This document shows, piece after piece, positions 27,055-35,437 of a stretch of DNA of 64,000 bases (within the stretch, counting starts at the first letter, position 1; the number at the start of each line of letters is the position of its first letter). The translations under genes and the position numbers were made by a program. The DNA lies in NCBI RefSeq assembly GCF_012927445.1, contig NZ_JABBPD010000004.1, positions 248,001 to 312,000 of the forward strand, given 5' to 3'. This stretch comes from Rhodoferax sp. (lineage in GTDB: Bacteria > Pseudomonadota > Gammaproteobacteria > Burkholderiales > Burkholderiaceae_C). The notes under the pieces were generated by a model. That model did no database searches. It saw nothing but the letters and a program-made list of their open reading frames with translations, and had not been told where the DNA came from.

Positions 27055-28737
27055 ATGTCAGAATCATTTGCTGCCCTATTTGAAGAGTCGTTGACACGCA
27101 CGGAAATGCGTCCAGGCGAAGTTATCACTGCTGAAGTGGTACGTATCGAGCACAGCTTTGTCGTTGTTAACGCTGGCCTCAAGTCTGAAGCCTACGTGCC
27201 GCTCGAAGAATTCAAGAGTGACAAGGGCGAAATCGAAGTTCAGGTCGGCGACTTCGTGTCGGTGGCCATCGGTTCCATCGAAAACGGCTACGGCGACACT
27301 ATTCTGTCGCGCGACACCGCCAAGCGTCTCGCTTCGTGGATGAGCCTGGAAAAAGCCCTGGAAACCGGCGAATTCGTCACCGGCACCACCAGCGGCAAAG
27401 TCAAGGGTGGCCTGACCGTTTTGGTCAACGGCATCCGCGCCTTCCTGCCCGGTTCGCTGGTTGACACCCGTCCTACCAAAGACCTGTCCCCGTACGAAAA
27501 CAAGACCTTGGAATTCAAGGTCATCAAGCTTGATCGCAAGCGCAACAACGTTGTGTTGTCACGTCGCGCTGTGGTTGAAGCCAGCATGGGCGAAGAACGC
27601 GCCAAGCTGATGCAAACCCTCAAAGAAGGTTCCGTGGTTCAAGGTGTTGTCAAGAACATCACCGAATACGGCGCATTTGTGGATCTGGGCGGTATCGACG
27701 GCCTGTTGCACATCACCGACATGGCATGGCGCCGCGTCCGTCACCCTTCAGAAGTGGTGACAGCGGGTCAAGAAATCACCGCCAAGATCCTGAAGTTCGA
27801 CACCGAGAAAAACCGCGTGTCCTTGGGTCTGAAGCAAATGGGCGACGATCCTTGGATGGGCGTCAACCGTCGCTACCCCCAAGGTACCCGCATGTTCGGC
27901 AAGATCACGAACATCGCCGATTACGGCGCATTTGTGGAACTGGAGCCCGGAATCGAAGGCTTGGTGCACGTGTCCGAAATGGACTGGACCAACAAGAACG
28001 TGGCGCCTTCGAAGATCGTTGCCCTCGGCGATGAAGTCGAAGTCATGGTTCTGGAAATCGACGAAGACAAACGCCGTATCTCCCTGGGCATGAAGCAATG
28101 CAAGGCCAACCCTTGGCAAGAATTTGCTCAGAACACCAAGCGCGGCGATCGCGTCAAGGGTCCGATCAAATCGATCACCGACTTCGGCGTGTTTGTGGGT
28201 CTGGCTGCCGGTATCGACGGTCTGGTTCACCTCTCTGACCTCTCTTGGAACGAGCCCGGCGAAACCGCTGTGCGCGAATACAAAAAAGGCCAGGAAGTCG
28301 AAGCCCTCGTGTTGGCTGTGGACGTGGACCGCGAACGCATCTCCCTGGGTATCAAGCAGTTGGACTCCGATCCGTTCACCACCTTTGCCACGATCAATGA
28401 CAAGGGTCAAATCGTGACCGGCAAGGTCAAGACCGTGGATGCCAAAGGCGCTGAAATCGATCTGGGCGATGACATCATCGGCTACCTGCGCGCCAGCGAA
28501 ATCTCCCGCGACCGCGTGGAAGATGCCCGCAACGTGCTCAAAGAAGGCGACGAAGTCACTGCTGTGGTGGTCAATGTGGATCGCAAGACCCGCAACATCC
28601 AGTTGTCGATCAAGGCCAAAGATGCGGCTGACCAGAACGAAGCCATGTCCACTTTGAGCCAGCAATCAGCGCGTGAAAACGCTGGCACCACCAGCCTGGG
28701 CGCTTTGCTGCGCGCCAAGCTGGACAACAACAACTAA
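27055..28737 (+). CDS. rpsA: 30S ribosomal protein S1
   Basis: The 560-residue protein consists of six S1 (OB-fold) repeats, at about residues 20-86, 105-170, 190-260, 275-350, 362-435 and 449-520. Repeated signatures are [40 protein letters not shown] and [21 protein letters not shown]1 binds mRNA and delivers leaders with weak Shine-Dalgarno sites to the 30S subunit. The ATG at 27055 follows an A-rich stretch with no SD. It is followed by a strong terminator. Confidence 0.98.
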   Translation: MSESFAALFEESLTRTEMRPGEVITAEVVRIEHSFVVVNAGLKSEAYVPLEEFKSDKGEIEVQVGDFVSVAIGSIENGYGDTILSRDTAKRLASWMSLEKALETGEFVTGTTSGKVKGGLTVLVNGIRAFLPGSLVDTRPTKDLSPYENKTLEFKVIKLDRKRNNVVLSRRAVVEASMGEERAKLMQTLKEGSVVQGVVKNITEYGAFVDLGGIDGLLHITDMAWRRVRHPSEVVTAGQEITAKILKFDTEKNRVSLGLKQMGDDPWMGVNRRYPQGTRMFGKITNIADYGAFVELEPGIEGLVHVSEMDWTNKNVAPSKIVALGDEVEVMVLEIDEDKRRISLGMKQCKANPWQEFAQNTKRGDRVKGPIKSITDFGVFVGLAAGIDGLVHLSDLSWNEPGETAVREYKKGQEVEALVLAVDVDRERISLGIKQLDSDPFTTFATINDKGQIVTGKVKTVDAKGAEIDLGDDIIGYLRASEISRDRVEDARNVLKEGDEVTAVVVNVDRKTRNIQLSIKAKDAADQNEAMSTLSQQSARENAGTTSLGALLRAKLDNNN

Positions 28738-28762
28738 GACGGTTCCCGTTCGGGACTGAGCG

Positions 28763-28806
28763 ATCAGGCGGCACAGACGTAAAGTTTGTGCGGCCTGATT
28801 TTTTTT
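28763..28806 (+). terminator. Rho-independent terminator of rpsA
   Basis: ATCAGGC-(g)-GCACA... pairs with TGTGC-GGCCTGAT around a GTAAA loop, followed by eight T. It lies between rpsA and ihfB, so ihfB depends on readthrough or its own promoter. Confidence 0.85.
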
Positions 28807-28830
28807 GTCCCGTATTTTTTTGGGCTTTTC

Positions 28831-29145
28831 ATGACTCGCTCCGACCTTGTCGAAGAACTGGCCGCCCGCTTTGGCCAACTCACCCACCGCGATGCCGAAT
28901 TTGCCGTCAAGGCCATTCTTGATGCCATGAACGATGCATTGGTGCGTGGCAACCGAATTGAAATTCGGGGATTCGGCAGCTTTTCGATCAATAACCGACC
29001 ACCCCGCATCGGACGTAATCCGCGCAGCGGTGAAAGCGTGGCCATTCCCGAAAAACGAGTACCCCACTTCAAACCGGGCAAAGCCCTGCGGGAAGCCGTG
29101 GACCTGCGCACCGCCGAATTGGAAGCCAAAACCAAGGGCCAATAA
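28831..29145 (+). CDS. ihfB: Integration host factor beta subunit
   Basis: I start at the ATG at 28831 ([14 protein letters not shown]), not at the longer frame that begins inside the terminator. The 104-residue protein has the HU/IHF fold: [34 protein letters not shown], the DNA-arm Pro (RNPRSGE), and [18 protein letters not shown] bends DNA at specific sites with the alpha subunit, which is not in the window. The order rpsA-ihfB-lapA-lapB is the usual one. Confidence 0.96.
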   Translation: MTRSDLVEELAARFGQLTHRDAEFAVKAILDAMNDALVRGNRIEIRGFGSFSINNRPPRIGRNPRSGESVAIPEKRVPHFKPGKALREAVDLRTAELEAKTKGQ

Positions 29146-29208
29146 AAAGCGATAAGCCGAAGGGCAACACGCCACAACGTTAGAATCAGATCGTCACTGG
29201 GGAGATCG

Positions 29209-29508
29209 ATGAAACACCTCATCTGGCTGCTTAAGTGGGTACTTAAAGCAGCCATTTTTTTTACGCTATTTGCCTTCGCGCTGAACAATCAGCAGGACAC
29301 CACTGTGCACTTTTTCTTTGGAACACAGTGGCGTTCACCGCAGGTCTTGGTCGTGCTGACCGCCTTTACAGCAGGGGTGGCCGTCGGCGTGCTGGGCATG
29401 GTGCCGCGCTGGTGGAAACAGCGCCGCGCCGCAAGCCGGGCACAGCTGACCACGTCTGCCGCAGCCGACACCCAGAACGTCCAAGTCACGCTCCCGCATG
29501 GACTTTGA
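29209..29508 (+). CDS. lapA: LapA-like inner-membrane protein (DUF1049)
   Basis: The 99-residue protein has two membrane segments (LIWLLKWVLKAAIFFTLFAF and VLVVLTAFTAGVAVGVLGMV) joined by a short hydrophilic piece (NNQQDTTVHFFFGTQWRSPQ), which is the DUF1049 layout, and a basic cytosolic tail. It works with LapB in controlling lipopolysaccharide assembly. GGGGAG precedes the ATG. Its end overlaps the start of lapB by 11 nt. Confidence 0.88.
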   Translation: MKHLIWLLKWVLKAAIFFTLFAFALNNQQDTTVHFFFGTQWRSPQVLVVLTAFTAGVAVGVLGMVPRWWKQRRAASRAQLTTSAAADTQNVQVTLPHGL

Positions 29509-30655
29509 CCTGAGCTGGATTCTGCTGGGCCTGCCCCTGGCATTTGTGCTGGGCTGGGTCGCCTCACGCCTTGATCTTCGCCAGTTGCGCATTGAAAACC
29601 GGCAGGCCCCGAAAGCCTATTTCAAGGGCTTGAACTTTTTGCTCAATGAGCAGCAGGATCAGGCCATCGACGCGTTTATTGAAGCAGTACAGAATGACCC
29701 GGACACGTCCGAGTTGCACTTTGCGCTCGGCAATTTGTTTCGTCGTCGCGGCGAGTATGAACGCGCCGTGCGCGTGCATGAACACCTGCTGTCGCGCGGC
29801 GACCTGAGCCAGGCCGACCGCCAGCGCGCGCAACATGCCCTGGCGCTGGACTACCTCAAAGCAGGCCTGCTGGACCGCGCTGAGGCGGCTTTACTCAAGC
29901 TGGAAGGCACGCCTTTTGAGGCGCAGGCGCGACTGGCCCTGTTGGCCAACTACGAGCGCAGCCGTGACTGGCTGCACGCCGCGCAGGTGGCCGAAAAACT
30001 GGAACAATCCGACCAAGGCAGTTTCCATGGTCGTCTGGCGCATTACTTGTGCGAACAGGCCGCTGCGTGTACCGCCAATCTGGATTTCGAACAAGCCCGC
30101 TCCCTGCTGCAAGAAGCGATCAAGACAGCGCCTGATGCGCCGCGCCCCCGCATTGATCTGGCCAAGTTGCTGGACAGCCAGGACAAACCCGCAGAAGCCT
30201 ATGCAGCGCTTGTCAACGCGCTGGCCTCGTCCCCTGCGGCCATTCCACTGATCGCCGGACCGCTGGCAGAGTTCGCGATTGCCGCCGGGCAAGCACTCGA
30301 CGCATTGGCGCTACTCAAAACCAATTACGAGCAGGTCCCGTCGCTGGATGTGCTGGACGCCATCGTGGCACTCGAAGCCACCGTCGCCGGCCCCTCGCCC
30401 ACGGCGCGCGACTGGTACGTGCGCCATCTGGAACGAGAGCCGTCACTGGTTGCCGCCGCCAAATGGATTGCCGGTGAAAAACTCGAACACGAGCAATTCC
30501 ACCCGCAAGTACAGCGGGCGCTGGACCATGCCGTCAAACCGTTGACACGCTATCGCTGTGCCGCATGCGGCTTTGAAGCCAAGCAACATTTCTGGCAATG
30601 CCCGGGTTGCCAGGCGTGGGACAGCTACCCGCCCAGGCGGGTCGAAGAGCTATGA
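29498..30655 (+). CDS. lapB: Lipopolysaccharide assembly protein B
   Basis: The 385-residue protein begins with an anchor helix (SWILLGLPLAFVLGWVASRL), followed by TPR repeats (AIDAFIEAVQNDPDTSELHF, ALGNLFRRRGEYERAVRVHE and more). It ends in a rubredoxin-like metal site (YRCAACGFEAKQHFWQCPGC). In E. coli LapB (YciM) controls LpxC turnover by FtsH, and both the TPR and the metal site are needed. The ATG of the heptose kinase gene overlaps its stop (ATGA). Confidence 0.94.
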   Translation: MDFDLSWILLGLPLAFVLGWVASRLDLRQLRIENRQAPKAYFKGLNFLLNEQQDQAIDAFIEAVQNDPDTSELHFALGNLFRRRGEYERAVRVHEHLLSRGDLSQADRQRAQHALALDYLKAGLLDRAEAALLKLEGTPFEAQARLALLANYERSRDWLHAAQVAEKLEQSDQGSFHGRLAHYLCEQAAACTANLDFEQARSLLQEAIKTAPDAPRPRIDLAKLLDSQDKPAEAYAALVNALASSPAAIPLIAGPLAEFAIAAGQALDALALLKTNYEQVPSLDVLDAIVALEATVAGPSPTARDWYVRHLEREPSLVAAAKWIAGEKLEHEQFHPQVQRALDHAVKPLTRYRCAACGFEAKQHFWQCPGCQAWDSYPPRRVEEL

Positions 30656-31602
30656 CCGAAAAATTAAATTCCATGAGCATTTCCAGAGAAAAACTATCAC
30701 AGGCCAGTGTGTTGGTCGTTGGCGACGTGATGCTGGACCGCTACTGGTACGGCGCCGTGGACCGAATTTCGCCAGAGGCACCGGTGCCGATTGTGCGCAT
30801 CACGCGCGAAGAAGAACGCAATGGCGGGGCGGCCAATGTGGCCTACAACGTGGTGACACTGGGGGCACAATCCTCGCTCCTCACCGTGGTGGGTGACGAC
30901 GAAGCCAGCCATAAACTGGAGGCACTGGTCGCTGGTACCGGCATCCGCACGCACTTTGGCCGCGACGCCTCGCTCAAGACCACCGTCAAGCTGCGGGTCA
31001 TTGGACGCCAGCAACAGCTGCTGCGCCTCGATTTCGAAAACACACCCAAGACCGAAGTGCTGGCCTCGCAAACGGCCACCTTTGCCCAACTGCTGCCAGA
31101 ACACGATGCGGTTCTTTTTTCGGACTACGGCAAAGGGGGACTGGCCCACGTGAGTGACATGATCGCGCGCGCACGGGCAGCCGGCAAACCCATCCTGATC
31201 GACCCCAAAGGCAGCGACTATTCGCGCTACAAAAATGCCAGCGTCATCACACCGAACCGCGTCGAGTTACAGCAAGTAATTGGCACCTGGCTGGACGAAT
31301 CTGATCTCCAGACCAAATGCCAAAACCTGCGTCAGCAGCTCGGCCTGGATGCCGTGCTGCTGACCCGCAGCGAAGAGGGCATGACGCTGTTTGATGCCCA
31401 GGGCCAGCTGCACGTCAGCGCCCAGGCCCGTGAAGTGTTTGACGTGACCGGTGCGGGCGATACCGTTATTGCCACCATGGCGGCGATGGTGGCGGCCGGC
31501 ATGACGATGCGTGAGGCCCTGCCCCTGGCGAATCGGGCTGGCGGCCTGGTAGTGGGTAAATTTGGCACGGCCACCGTTTCTTATGAGGAGTTGTTTGTAT
31601 GA
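30652..31602 (+). CDS. hldA: D-glycero-beta-D-manno-heptose-7-phosphate kinase (HldA/RfaE domain I)
   Basis: I start at the ATG at 30652, overlapping the lapB stop. The 316-residue PfkB-fold kinase shows [30 protein letters not shown] and the catalytic [11 protein letters not shown]. It makes heptose 1,7-bisphosphate for the lipopolysaccharide core. Only the kinase is present here; the adenylyltransferase half fused in E. coli HldE is absent, so it should be encoded elsewhere. Confidence 0.93.
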   Translation: MTEKLNSMSISREKLSQASVLVVGDVMLDRYWYGAVDRISPEAPVPIVRITREEERNGGAANVAYNVVTLGAQSSLLTVVGDDEASHKLEALVAGTGIRTHFGRDASLKTTVKLRVIGRQQQLLRLDFENTPKTEVLASQTATFAQLLPEHDAVLFSDYGKGGLAHVSDMIARARAAGKPILIDPKGSDYSRYKNASVITPNRVELQQVIGTWLDESDLQTKCQNLRQQLGLDAVLLTRSEEGMTLFDAQGQLHVSAQAREVFDVTGAGDTVIATMAAMVAAGMTMREALPLANRAGGLVVGKFGTATVSYEELFV

Positions 31603-32618
31603 CCCGAATCGTTGTCACTGGCGCTGCTGGTTTTATTGGTAGCAACCTGATCAAAGGCCTGAATGCACGCGGCTTCGATGACATCATCGCCGTGGATGAC
31701 CTGACGCAGGGCGACAAGTTCCGCAACCTCGCCGACTTGCAGATTTCTGACTACGTGGATGCCGGCGTGTTCTATGACCTGTTCGCCCACGGCTCTTTTG
31801 GTCAGATTGAGGCGGTGTTCCATGAAGGTGCTTGCAGCGACACCATGGAAAGCAACGGCAAGTACATGATGGACAACAACTACGCCACCTCGGTCAGCTT
31901 GTTCCAGGCTTGTCAAAAACGCGGTGCCCGGCTGCTCTATGCCTCCAGCGCCGCCACCTACGGCGGCTCTGACACCTTCAGGGAAGACCCCGCTTTTGAG
32001 CGGCCGTTGAATGTGTATGGCTACTCCAAGCTGCTGTTTGACCAGCGCATGCGACGCGAATGCGGTATCGACTTTCAGCGCTCGATCGTCGGCAAAACCG
32101 GCCAGGTCGTGGGCTTTCGTTACTTCAATGTGTATGGTCCGCATGAGCAGCATAAAGGCCGGATGGCCAGCGTTGCTTTTCACCAGTTCAACCAATTCCA
32201 GTCGGAAGGACTGGTCAAACTGTTTGGTGAATACGGCGGCTACGCCCCGGGGGCCCAAATGCGCGACTTCGTTTTCATTGACGACGTGGTGGCAGTCAAC
32301 CTGTGGTTCTTTGACCACCCCGGCGTGTCCGGCATTTTCAATCTGGGCACCGGCCGGGCGCAGCCCTTCAACGACGTTGCCAGCTCGGTGGTGAACGCGA
32401 TGCGGGCCATCCAGGGTGAGGCCGCACTGCCGCTGGAGGCGATTGCGGCAGCCGGCCTGATTGAATACGTGCCCTTCCCGGATGCCTTGCGCGGCAAATA
32501 CCAGTGTTACACCCAGGCCGACTTGACCGCCTTGCGCGCCACCGGCTGCGACCACAACTTTGCCGATGTGCAGACCGGCGTTGCGAAATACGTGCAGTGG
32601 ATGGCCAGCCAAGTCTGA
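31599..32618 (+). CDS. hldD: ADP-L-glycero-D-manno-heptose 6-epimerase
   Basis: The 339-residue SDR enzyme starts [20 protein letters not shown]. It has the [20 protein letters not shown] region typical of HldD, the catalytic YGYSK, and [15 protein letters not shown]. It inverts C6 of ADP-heptose to give the core LPS precursor. It overlaps hldA by 4 nt, so the two are coupled, following lapAB in an envelope operon. Confidence 0.97.
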   Translation: MTRIVVTGAAGFIGSNLIKGLNARGFDDIIAVDDLTQGDKFRNLADLQISDYVDAGVFYDLFAHGSFGQIEAVFHEGACSDTMESNGKYMMDNNYATSVSLFQACQKRGARLLYASSAATYGGSDTFREDPAFERPLNVYGYSKLLFDQRMRRECGIDFQRSIVGKTGQVVGFRYFNVYGPHEQHKGRMASVAFHQFNQFQSEGLVKLFGEYGGYAPGAQMRDFVFIDDVVAVNLWFFDHPGVSGIFNLGTGRAQPFNDVASSVVNAMRAIQGEAALPLEAIAAAGLIEYVPFPDALRGKYQCYTQADLTALRATGCDHNFADVQTGVAKYVQWMASQV

Positions 32619-32765
32619 GCGCAGTTGATTATTGTCAGCTTATGGCTTGAAATGCAGGCCCATAACGTCAACCCCTTGCGCATTGATCTCGTTGCATGAC
32701 TGGCCTCGTTCAAGATGTGAGGTCGTGACTTTGTGTTTGCATTCTTAAACTTCAGGAGTTGATTC

Positions 32766-33311
32766 ATGTTGAAGAAAATTCTGGCCCTTGTGGCCATGTT
32801 GTACGCTGCCGCCTGCTTTGCCGCAGTGGACGTTAACAAGGCTGGCGCCGCCGAACTGGACAGCGTCAAAGGCATCGGCCCGGCCATCTCCACCAAGATT
32901 CTTGATGAGCGCAAAAAAGGCAACTTCAAGGACTGGAACGACTTCATCGAGCGCGTCAAAGGTGTGGGCGAAGGCAATGCGGCCAAGTTTTCTAACGAAG
33001 GCCTGACCGTGAACGGCACGCCCTTCAAGGGCGTAACGGCTGCGCCGACGACCAAAAAAGAGACGAAACCTGCGGCCAAGGCCGATGAGAAAAAAGTCGA
33101 TGCCAAGCCCGCGACCGGAACGGCTCCTGCCGCCGCGGCTCCAACAGCCAAGGAAGAAAAGATAGACCCCAAGGCCGAGGCCAAAGCCAAGAAGGAAGCT
33201 GAGAAACAAGCCAAGGCTGAAGAAAAGCAAAAGAAGGCGGCCGAAGCGAAGGCAAAAAAAGACGCCAAAGCGGAGGCGCCCAAAGCAGCCGCCAGCGCGG
33301 CCAAGAAGTAA
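32766..33311 (+). CDS. ComEA-like helix-hairpin-helix protein with Lys/Ala-rich tail
   Basis: The 181-residue precursor has a signal peptide (MLKKILALVAMLYAAACFAA) and one ComEA-type HhH unit (VDVNKAGAAELDSVKGIGPA, then FIERVKGVGEGNAAKFS), which binds DNA backbone in relatives. From residue ~95 the protein is low-complexity KAEAKAKKEAEKQAK, strongly basic/acidic mixed, possibly helical or surface-binding. ComEA proteins take part in DNA uptake across the periplasm, but a role here is inferred only from the domain. TTCAGGAG precedes the ATG. Confidence 0.85.
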   Translation: MLKKILALVAMLYAAACFAAVDVNKAGAAELDSVKGIGPAISTKILDERKKGNFKDWNDFIERVKGVGEGNAAKFSNEGLTVNGTPFKGVTAAPTTKKETKPAAKADEKKVDAKPATGTAPAAAAPTAKEEKIDPKAEAKAKKEAEKQAKAEEKQKKAAEAKAKKDAKAEAPKAAASAAKK

Positions 33312-33323
33312 TTCAGGACTCGT

Positions 33324-33357
33324 CATCAAAAAACCCGCTGCGGCGGGTTTTTTGATG
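33324..33357. terminator. Bidirectional terminator
   Basis: ATCAAAAAACCCGC and GCGGGTTTTTTGAT pair perfectly over 14 bp with a short loop. It separates the convergent ComEA-like and GGDEF genes and can serve both. Confidence 0.92.
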
Positions 33358-33384
33358 CCTGCCTCGGCTCCAGTTCCCGAGGCC

Positions 33385-34275
33385 CTACTGCAGACGCATC
33401 AGCCCGGATGACTTGCACTCGTACATGGCTAAATCTGCGATGTGCAACAAATCATTCATTTCCACTCCGTCATGCGGATACACCGCCAGACCGACGCTGG
33501 CCGCGGTGCTCAGCACAACGCCGGCGTCGATTGGCATCGGATCGGCGAGCGTCGCAAGCAGTTTTTGAGTCAGTTGCGCGAGCTCTTGCGAATCGTCAAT
33601 GGCTTCAATAAGCAAAACAAACTCATCACCCCCCAGCCGGGCAACGGTATCGGAAGCCCTGACCGCACGGACCAACCGCGCGGCCATGGTGACCAGAACA
33701 GCATCGCCGACAGCATGGCCGTGGTGATCGTTGATGCGCTTGAAATCATTCAGATCGATCATCAAAAGCGCAAACGACTTGTTGCTGCGTTTGGCCCGCT
33801 CGACCGCAAAATGAAAGCGATCCGCCAGCAACAACCGGTTGGCCAGACCCGTCAGGCAATCGTGATGGGCCTGCACCTGCAGCACTTGCTTTCTGATGTG
33901 AAGGTCTGCAATCTCGCTTTGCAAGGCTTGTACGTGCTGCGCGGTACGTTCGTCCTGCTTTTGCAGCCCCACGCACATCTGCCATTGCGTCGCGCTCAAC
34001 TGGGCCAAGGCCTGATCGCGCTCTGTTCGCGCAAGCTGTAAGCGGTGGCTCAAAACGCAGGGATGACAGACCAGCGCCAGCGCACAGGCCGTCAGCAGCG
34101 CGGCGGTGGGTGGGTCGAGCAGCACATGATTGAGCCAGACAAACGTTCCCAGGCCCAGCAACAGCGCGGCACTGAGCATCAGCCATAAGCGCTGAAGTCG
34201 CTTGGTGTGAATTGGGGGATGCCCAAGGCTTGGCGTGGTCTTTTCCAAAATTCGGCAAGAGTAATAACTTGACAA
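33385..34275 (-). CDS. Membrane diguanylate cyclase (GGDEF)
   Basis: The 296-residue frame has two hydrophobic segments (LWLMLSAALLLGLGTFVWLN and TAALLTACALALVC), a short coiled-coil linker, then a GGDEF domain with DCLTGLANR, FALLMIDLNDFKRINDHHGH and an intact ARLGGDEF. It should make cyclic di-GMP. There is no periplasmic sensor domain and no EAL. The start is uncertain: 34275 is a TTG and no ATG lies before the first membrane segment. Confidence 0.88.
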   Translation of the reverse strand: MSSYYSCRILEKTTPSLGHPPIHTKRLQRLWLMLSAALLLGLGTFVWLNHVLLDPPTAALLTACALALVCHPCVLSHRLQLARTERDQALAQLSATQWQMCVGLQKQDERTAQHVQALQSEIADLHIRKQVLQVQAHHDCLTGLANRLLLADRFHFAVERAKRSNKSFALLMIDLNDFKRINDHHGHAVGDAVLVTMAARLVRAVRASDTVARLGGDEFVLLIEAIDDSQELAQLTQKLLATLADPMPIDAGVVLSTAASVGLAVYPHDGVEMNDLLHIADLAMYECKSSGLMRLQ

Positions 34276-34350
34276 GCGGTGGCCCTCGACTTAACAGGGC
34301 GGCTCAGCTAGAGAGGTCTGATTTTGACGAGCGATCCTGTCAGCGTCTAT

Positions 34351-34364
34351 CCCCCAAATGGGGG
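34351..34364 (+). other. Small GC hairpin upstream of crcB
   Basis: CCCCC-AAAT-GGGGG lies about 50 bp before the crcB start. It lacks a T run. I found no fluoride-riboswitch consensus around it. Confidence 0.3.
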
Positions 34365-34413
34365 AGGCACGACGTCGGCGTCAGCCTGTCGTTTTTCTTT
34401 ATGATGCGGCATC

Positions 34414-34797
34414 ATGATTTCTGTTTTTGCAATTTGTATCGGCGCCAGCATTGGCGCACTGGCCCGTTGGGGTCTGGGCCTGTGGCTCAACCCGGGCGCG
34501 ATGATTCCGCTTGGCACATTGGCCGCCAACCTGATCGGCGGCTATCTGGTCGGCGTCTGCGTGGCTGTGTTTCAGGCGCTGCCCAACCTGGACCCGGTCT
34601 GGCGCCTGGCCTTGGTGACGGGTTTCCTGGGCGCGCTCACCACGTTTTCGAGCTTCTCGGCCGAAGTGGTCGGCATGCTGGGGCAGCAACGTTACGCCCT
34701 GGCGCTTGGCACCTCCGCCATTCACCTGTTCGGTTCACTGCTACTGACCGTGGCCGGAATTCAGACTGCTACATTTTTTATAGCTACTCGCGCATGA
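34414..34797 (+). CDS. crcB: Fluoride ion channel CrcB/Fluc
   Basis: The 127-residue protein has four hydrophobic segments and the family motifs GASIGALARWGLGLW, GTLAANLIGGYLVGV, and GFLGALTTFSSFSAE (the Phe-box and Na-site region). It exports fluoride as a dual-topology dimer. The last residues (ATFFIATRA) are encoded by a dispersed repeat that begins inside the gene and continues past the stop, so the tail has been replaced or extended by repeat sequence. Confidence 0.93.
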   Translation: MISVFAICIGASIGALARWGLGLWLNPGAMIPLGTLAANLIGGYLVGVCVAVFQALPNLDPVWRLALVTGFLGALTTFSSFSAEVVGMLGQQRYALALGTSAIHLFGSLLLTVAGIQTATFFIATRA

Positions 34798-34829
34798 TTG
34801 ACGGGGGCCAGAGTCCAATTTGATATAAA
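34767..34829 (+). repeat. Dispersed repeat, copy 5, overlapping the crcB 3' end
   Basis: TGCTACATTTTTTATAGCTA, then CTCGCGCATGATTGACGGGG and GCCAGAGTCCAATTTGATAT. This is one of the clearest copies. Its left part codes the end of CrcB including the TGA stop. Confidence 0.8.
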
Positions 34830-34830
34830 C

Positions 34831-35184
34831 CTAGCCGCCGCCGCGCTGCATGTACAAATCAAACCGTTTCATGAACGTATAGCGCTGGGCGTCGTCCAGT
34901 CCGGCAAAGCGAAAGCGCACCAGCAGGCGGGGGATGGACATGAGCGCGATCACACGCGGCGCACCGGTGCGCCAGCTCAGACCCAACGCGCCCTCGCCGA
35001 TACGCACACCGGCCGAGTGCGTCTGCAACTTCCAGAAATGATCGCCGATGGCGTTGGGCAACCAGCCCAGCCACTCGGCCTCGGTGCAGCCCATCTCGCG
35101 CTCGAAGCGCTCGGCGTAAAAGGATTGCATCAACGGCAACAGCGTTAGAACCCGCGGTTTGCAGCGCCGCTCAGCCGCCGGCAA
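34831..35184 (-). CDS. Conserved small protein of the AOR operon (AorE-like), function unknown
   Basis: This is the last gene of the AOR operon. It overlaps the MoaD-like gene by 14 nt if the TTG at 35184 is used; an ATG at 35130 (MQSFYAERFEREMG) is the alternative and gives 99 residues. The product has FYAERFEREMGCTEAEWLGW, a WRTGAPRVIALMSIPRLLVR stretch, and a basic/aromatic C-terminus (FMKRFDLYMQRGGG). No Cys cluster or membrane segment. Its position matches the fifth gene of the Aromatoleum aorABCDE operon as I remember it. Its role may be in cofactor insertion or enzyme maturation, which is inference. Confidence 0.65.
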   Translation of the reverse strand: MPAAERRCKPRVLTLLPLMQSFYAERFEREMGCTEAEWLGWLPNAIGDHFWKLQTHSAGVRIGEGALGLSWRTGAPRVIALMSIPRLLVRFRFAGLDDAQRYTFMKRFDLYMQRGGG

Positions 35185-35425
35185 TCGGCGGCCAGATCGC
35201 CAGCACGTCGCCTTCGACCAAGGTCTGGGTCAGGCGTTTTTCCGGTTCGATGTATTTACCGTTGATCAGCACCAGATGCACCAGTTTCGGCGGCAGACCA
35301 TACGGCTCAATGATCTGCATGATGCTGGCCTCCGGCGCCACGTCCAGCTCCAGCACGTTGCTGTAGCGGGCGTCTACCGGCAGGTAATCCGTGAGCGAGG
35401 CAAACAACTTGAAGGTGATCTTCAT
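35171..35425 (-). CDS. MoaD/ThiS-like sulfur carrier of the AOR operon
   Basis: The 84-residue protein has the ubiquitin-like MoaD fold (MKITFKLFASLTDYLP, VLINGKYIEPEKRL, VEGDVLAIWPPIAGG) and the essential C-terminal Gly-Gly, which is thiocarboxylated to donate sulfur for the dithiolene of molybdopterin. Its place inside the tungsten oxidoreductase operon suggests it serves the tungsto-bispyranopterin cofactor. It lies 12 bp after the FAD-oxidoreductase gene. Confidence 0.9.
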   Translation of the reverse strand: MKITFKLFASLTDYLPVDARYSNVLELDVAPEASIMQIIEPYGLPPKLVHLVLINGKYIEPEKRLTQTLVEGDVLAIWPPIAGG

Positions 35426-35437
35426 TCTGGTGCAATC

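Noticed and set aside
34276..34413. Fluoride riboswitch before crcB
   Set aside because: I looked for the conserved core and pseudoknot pattern and saw only a CCCCC/GGGGG hairpin; the consensus is not there.
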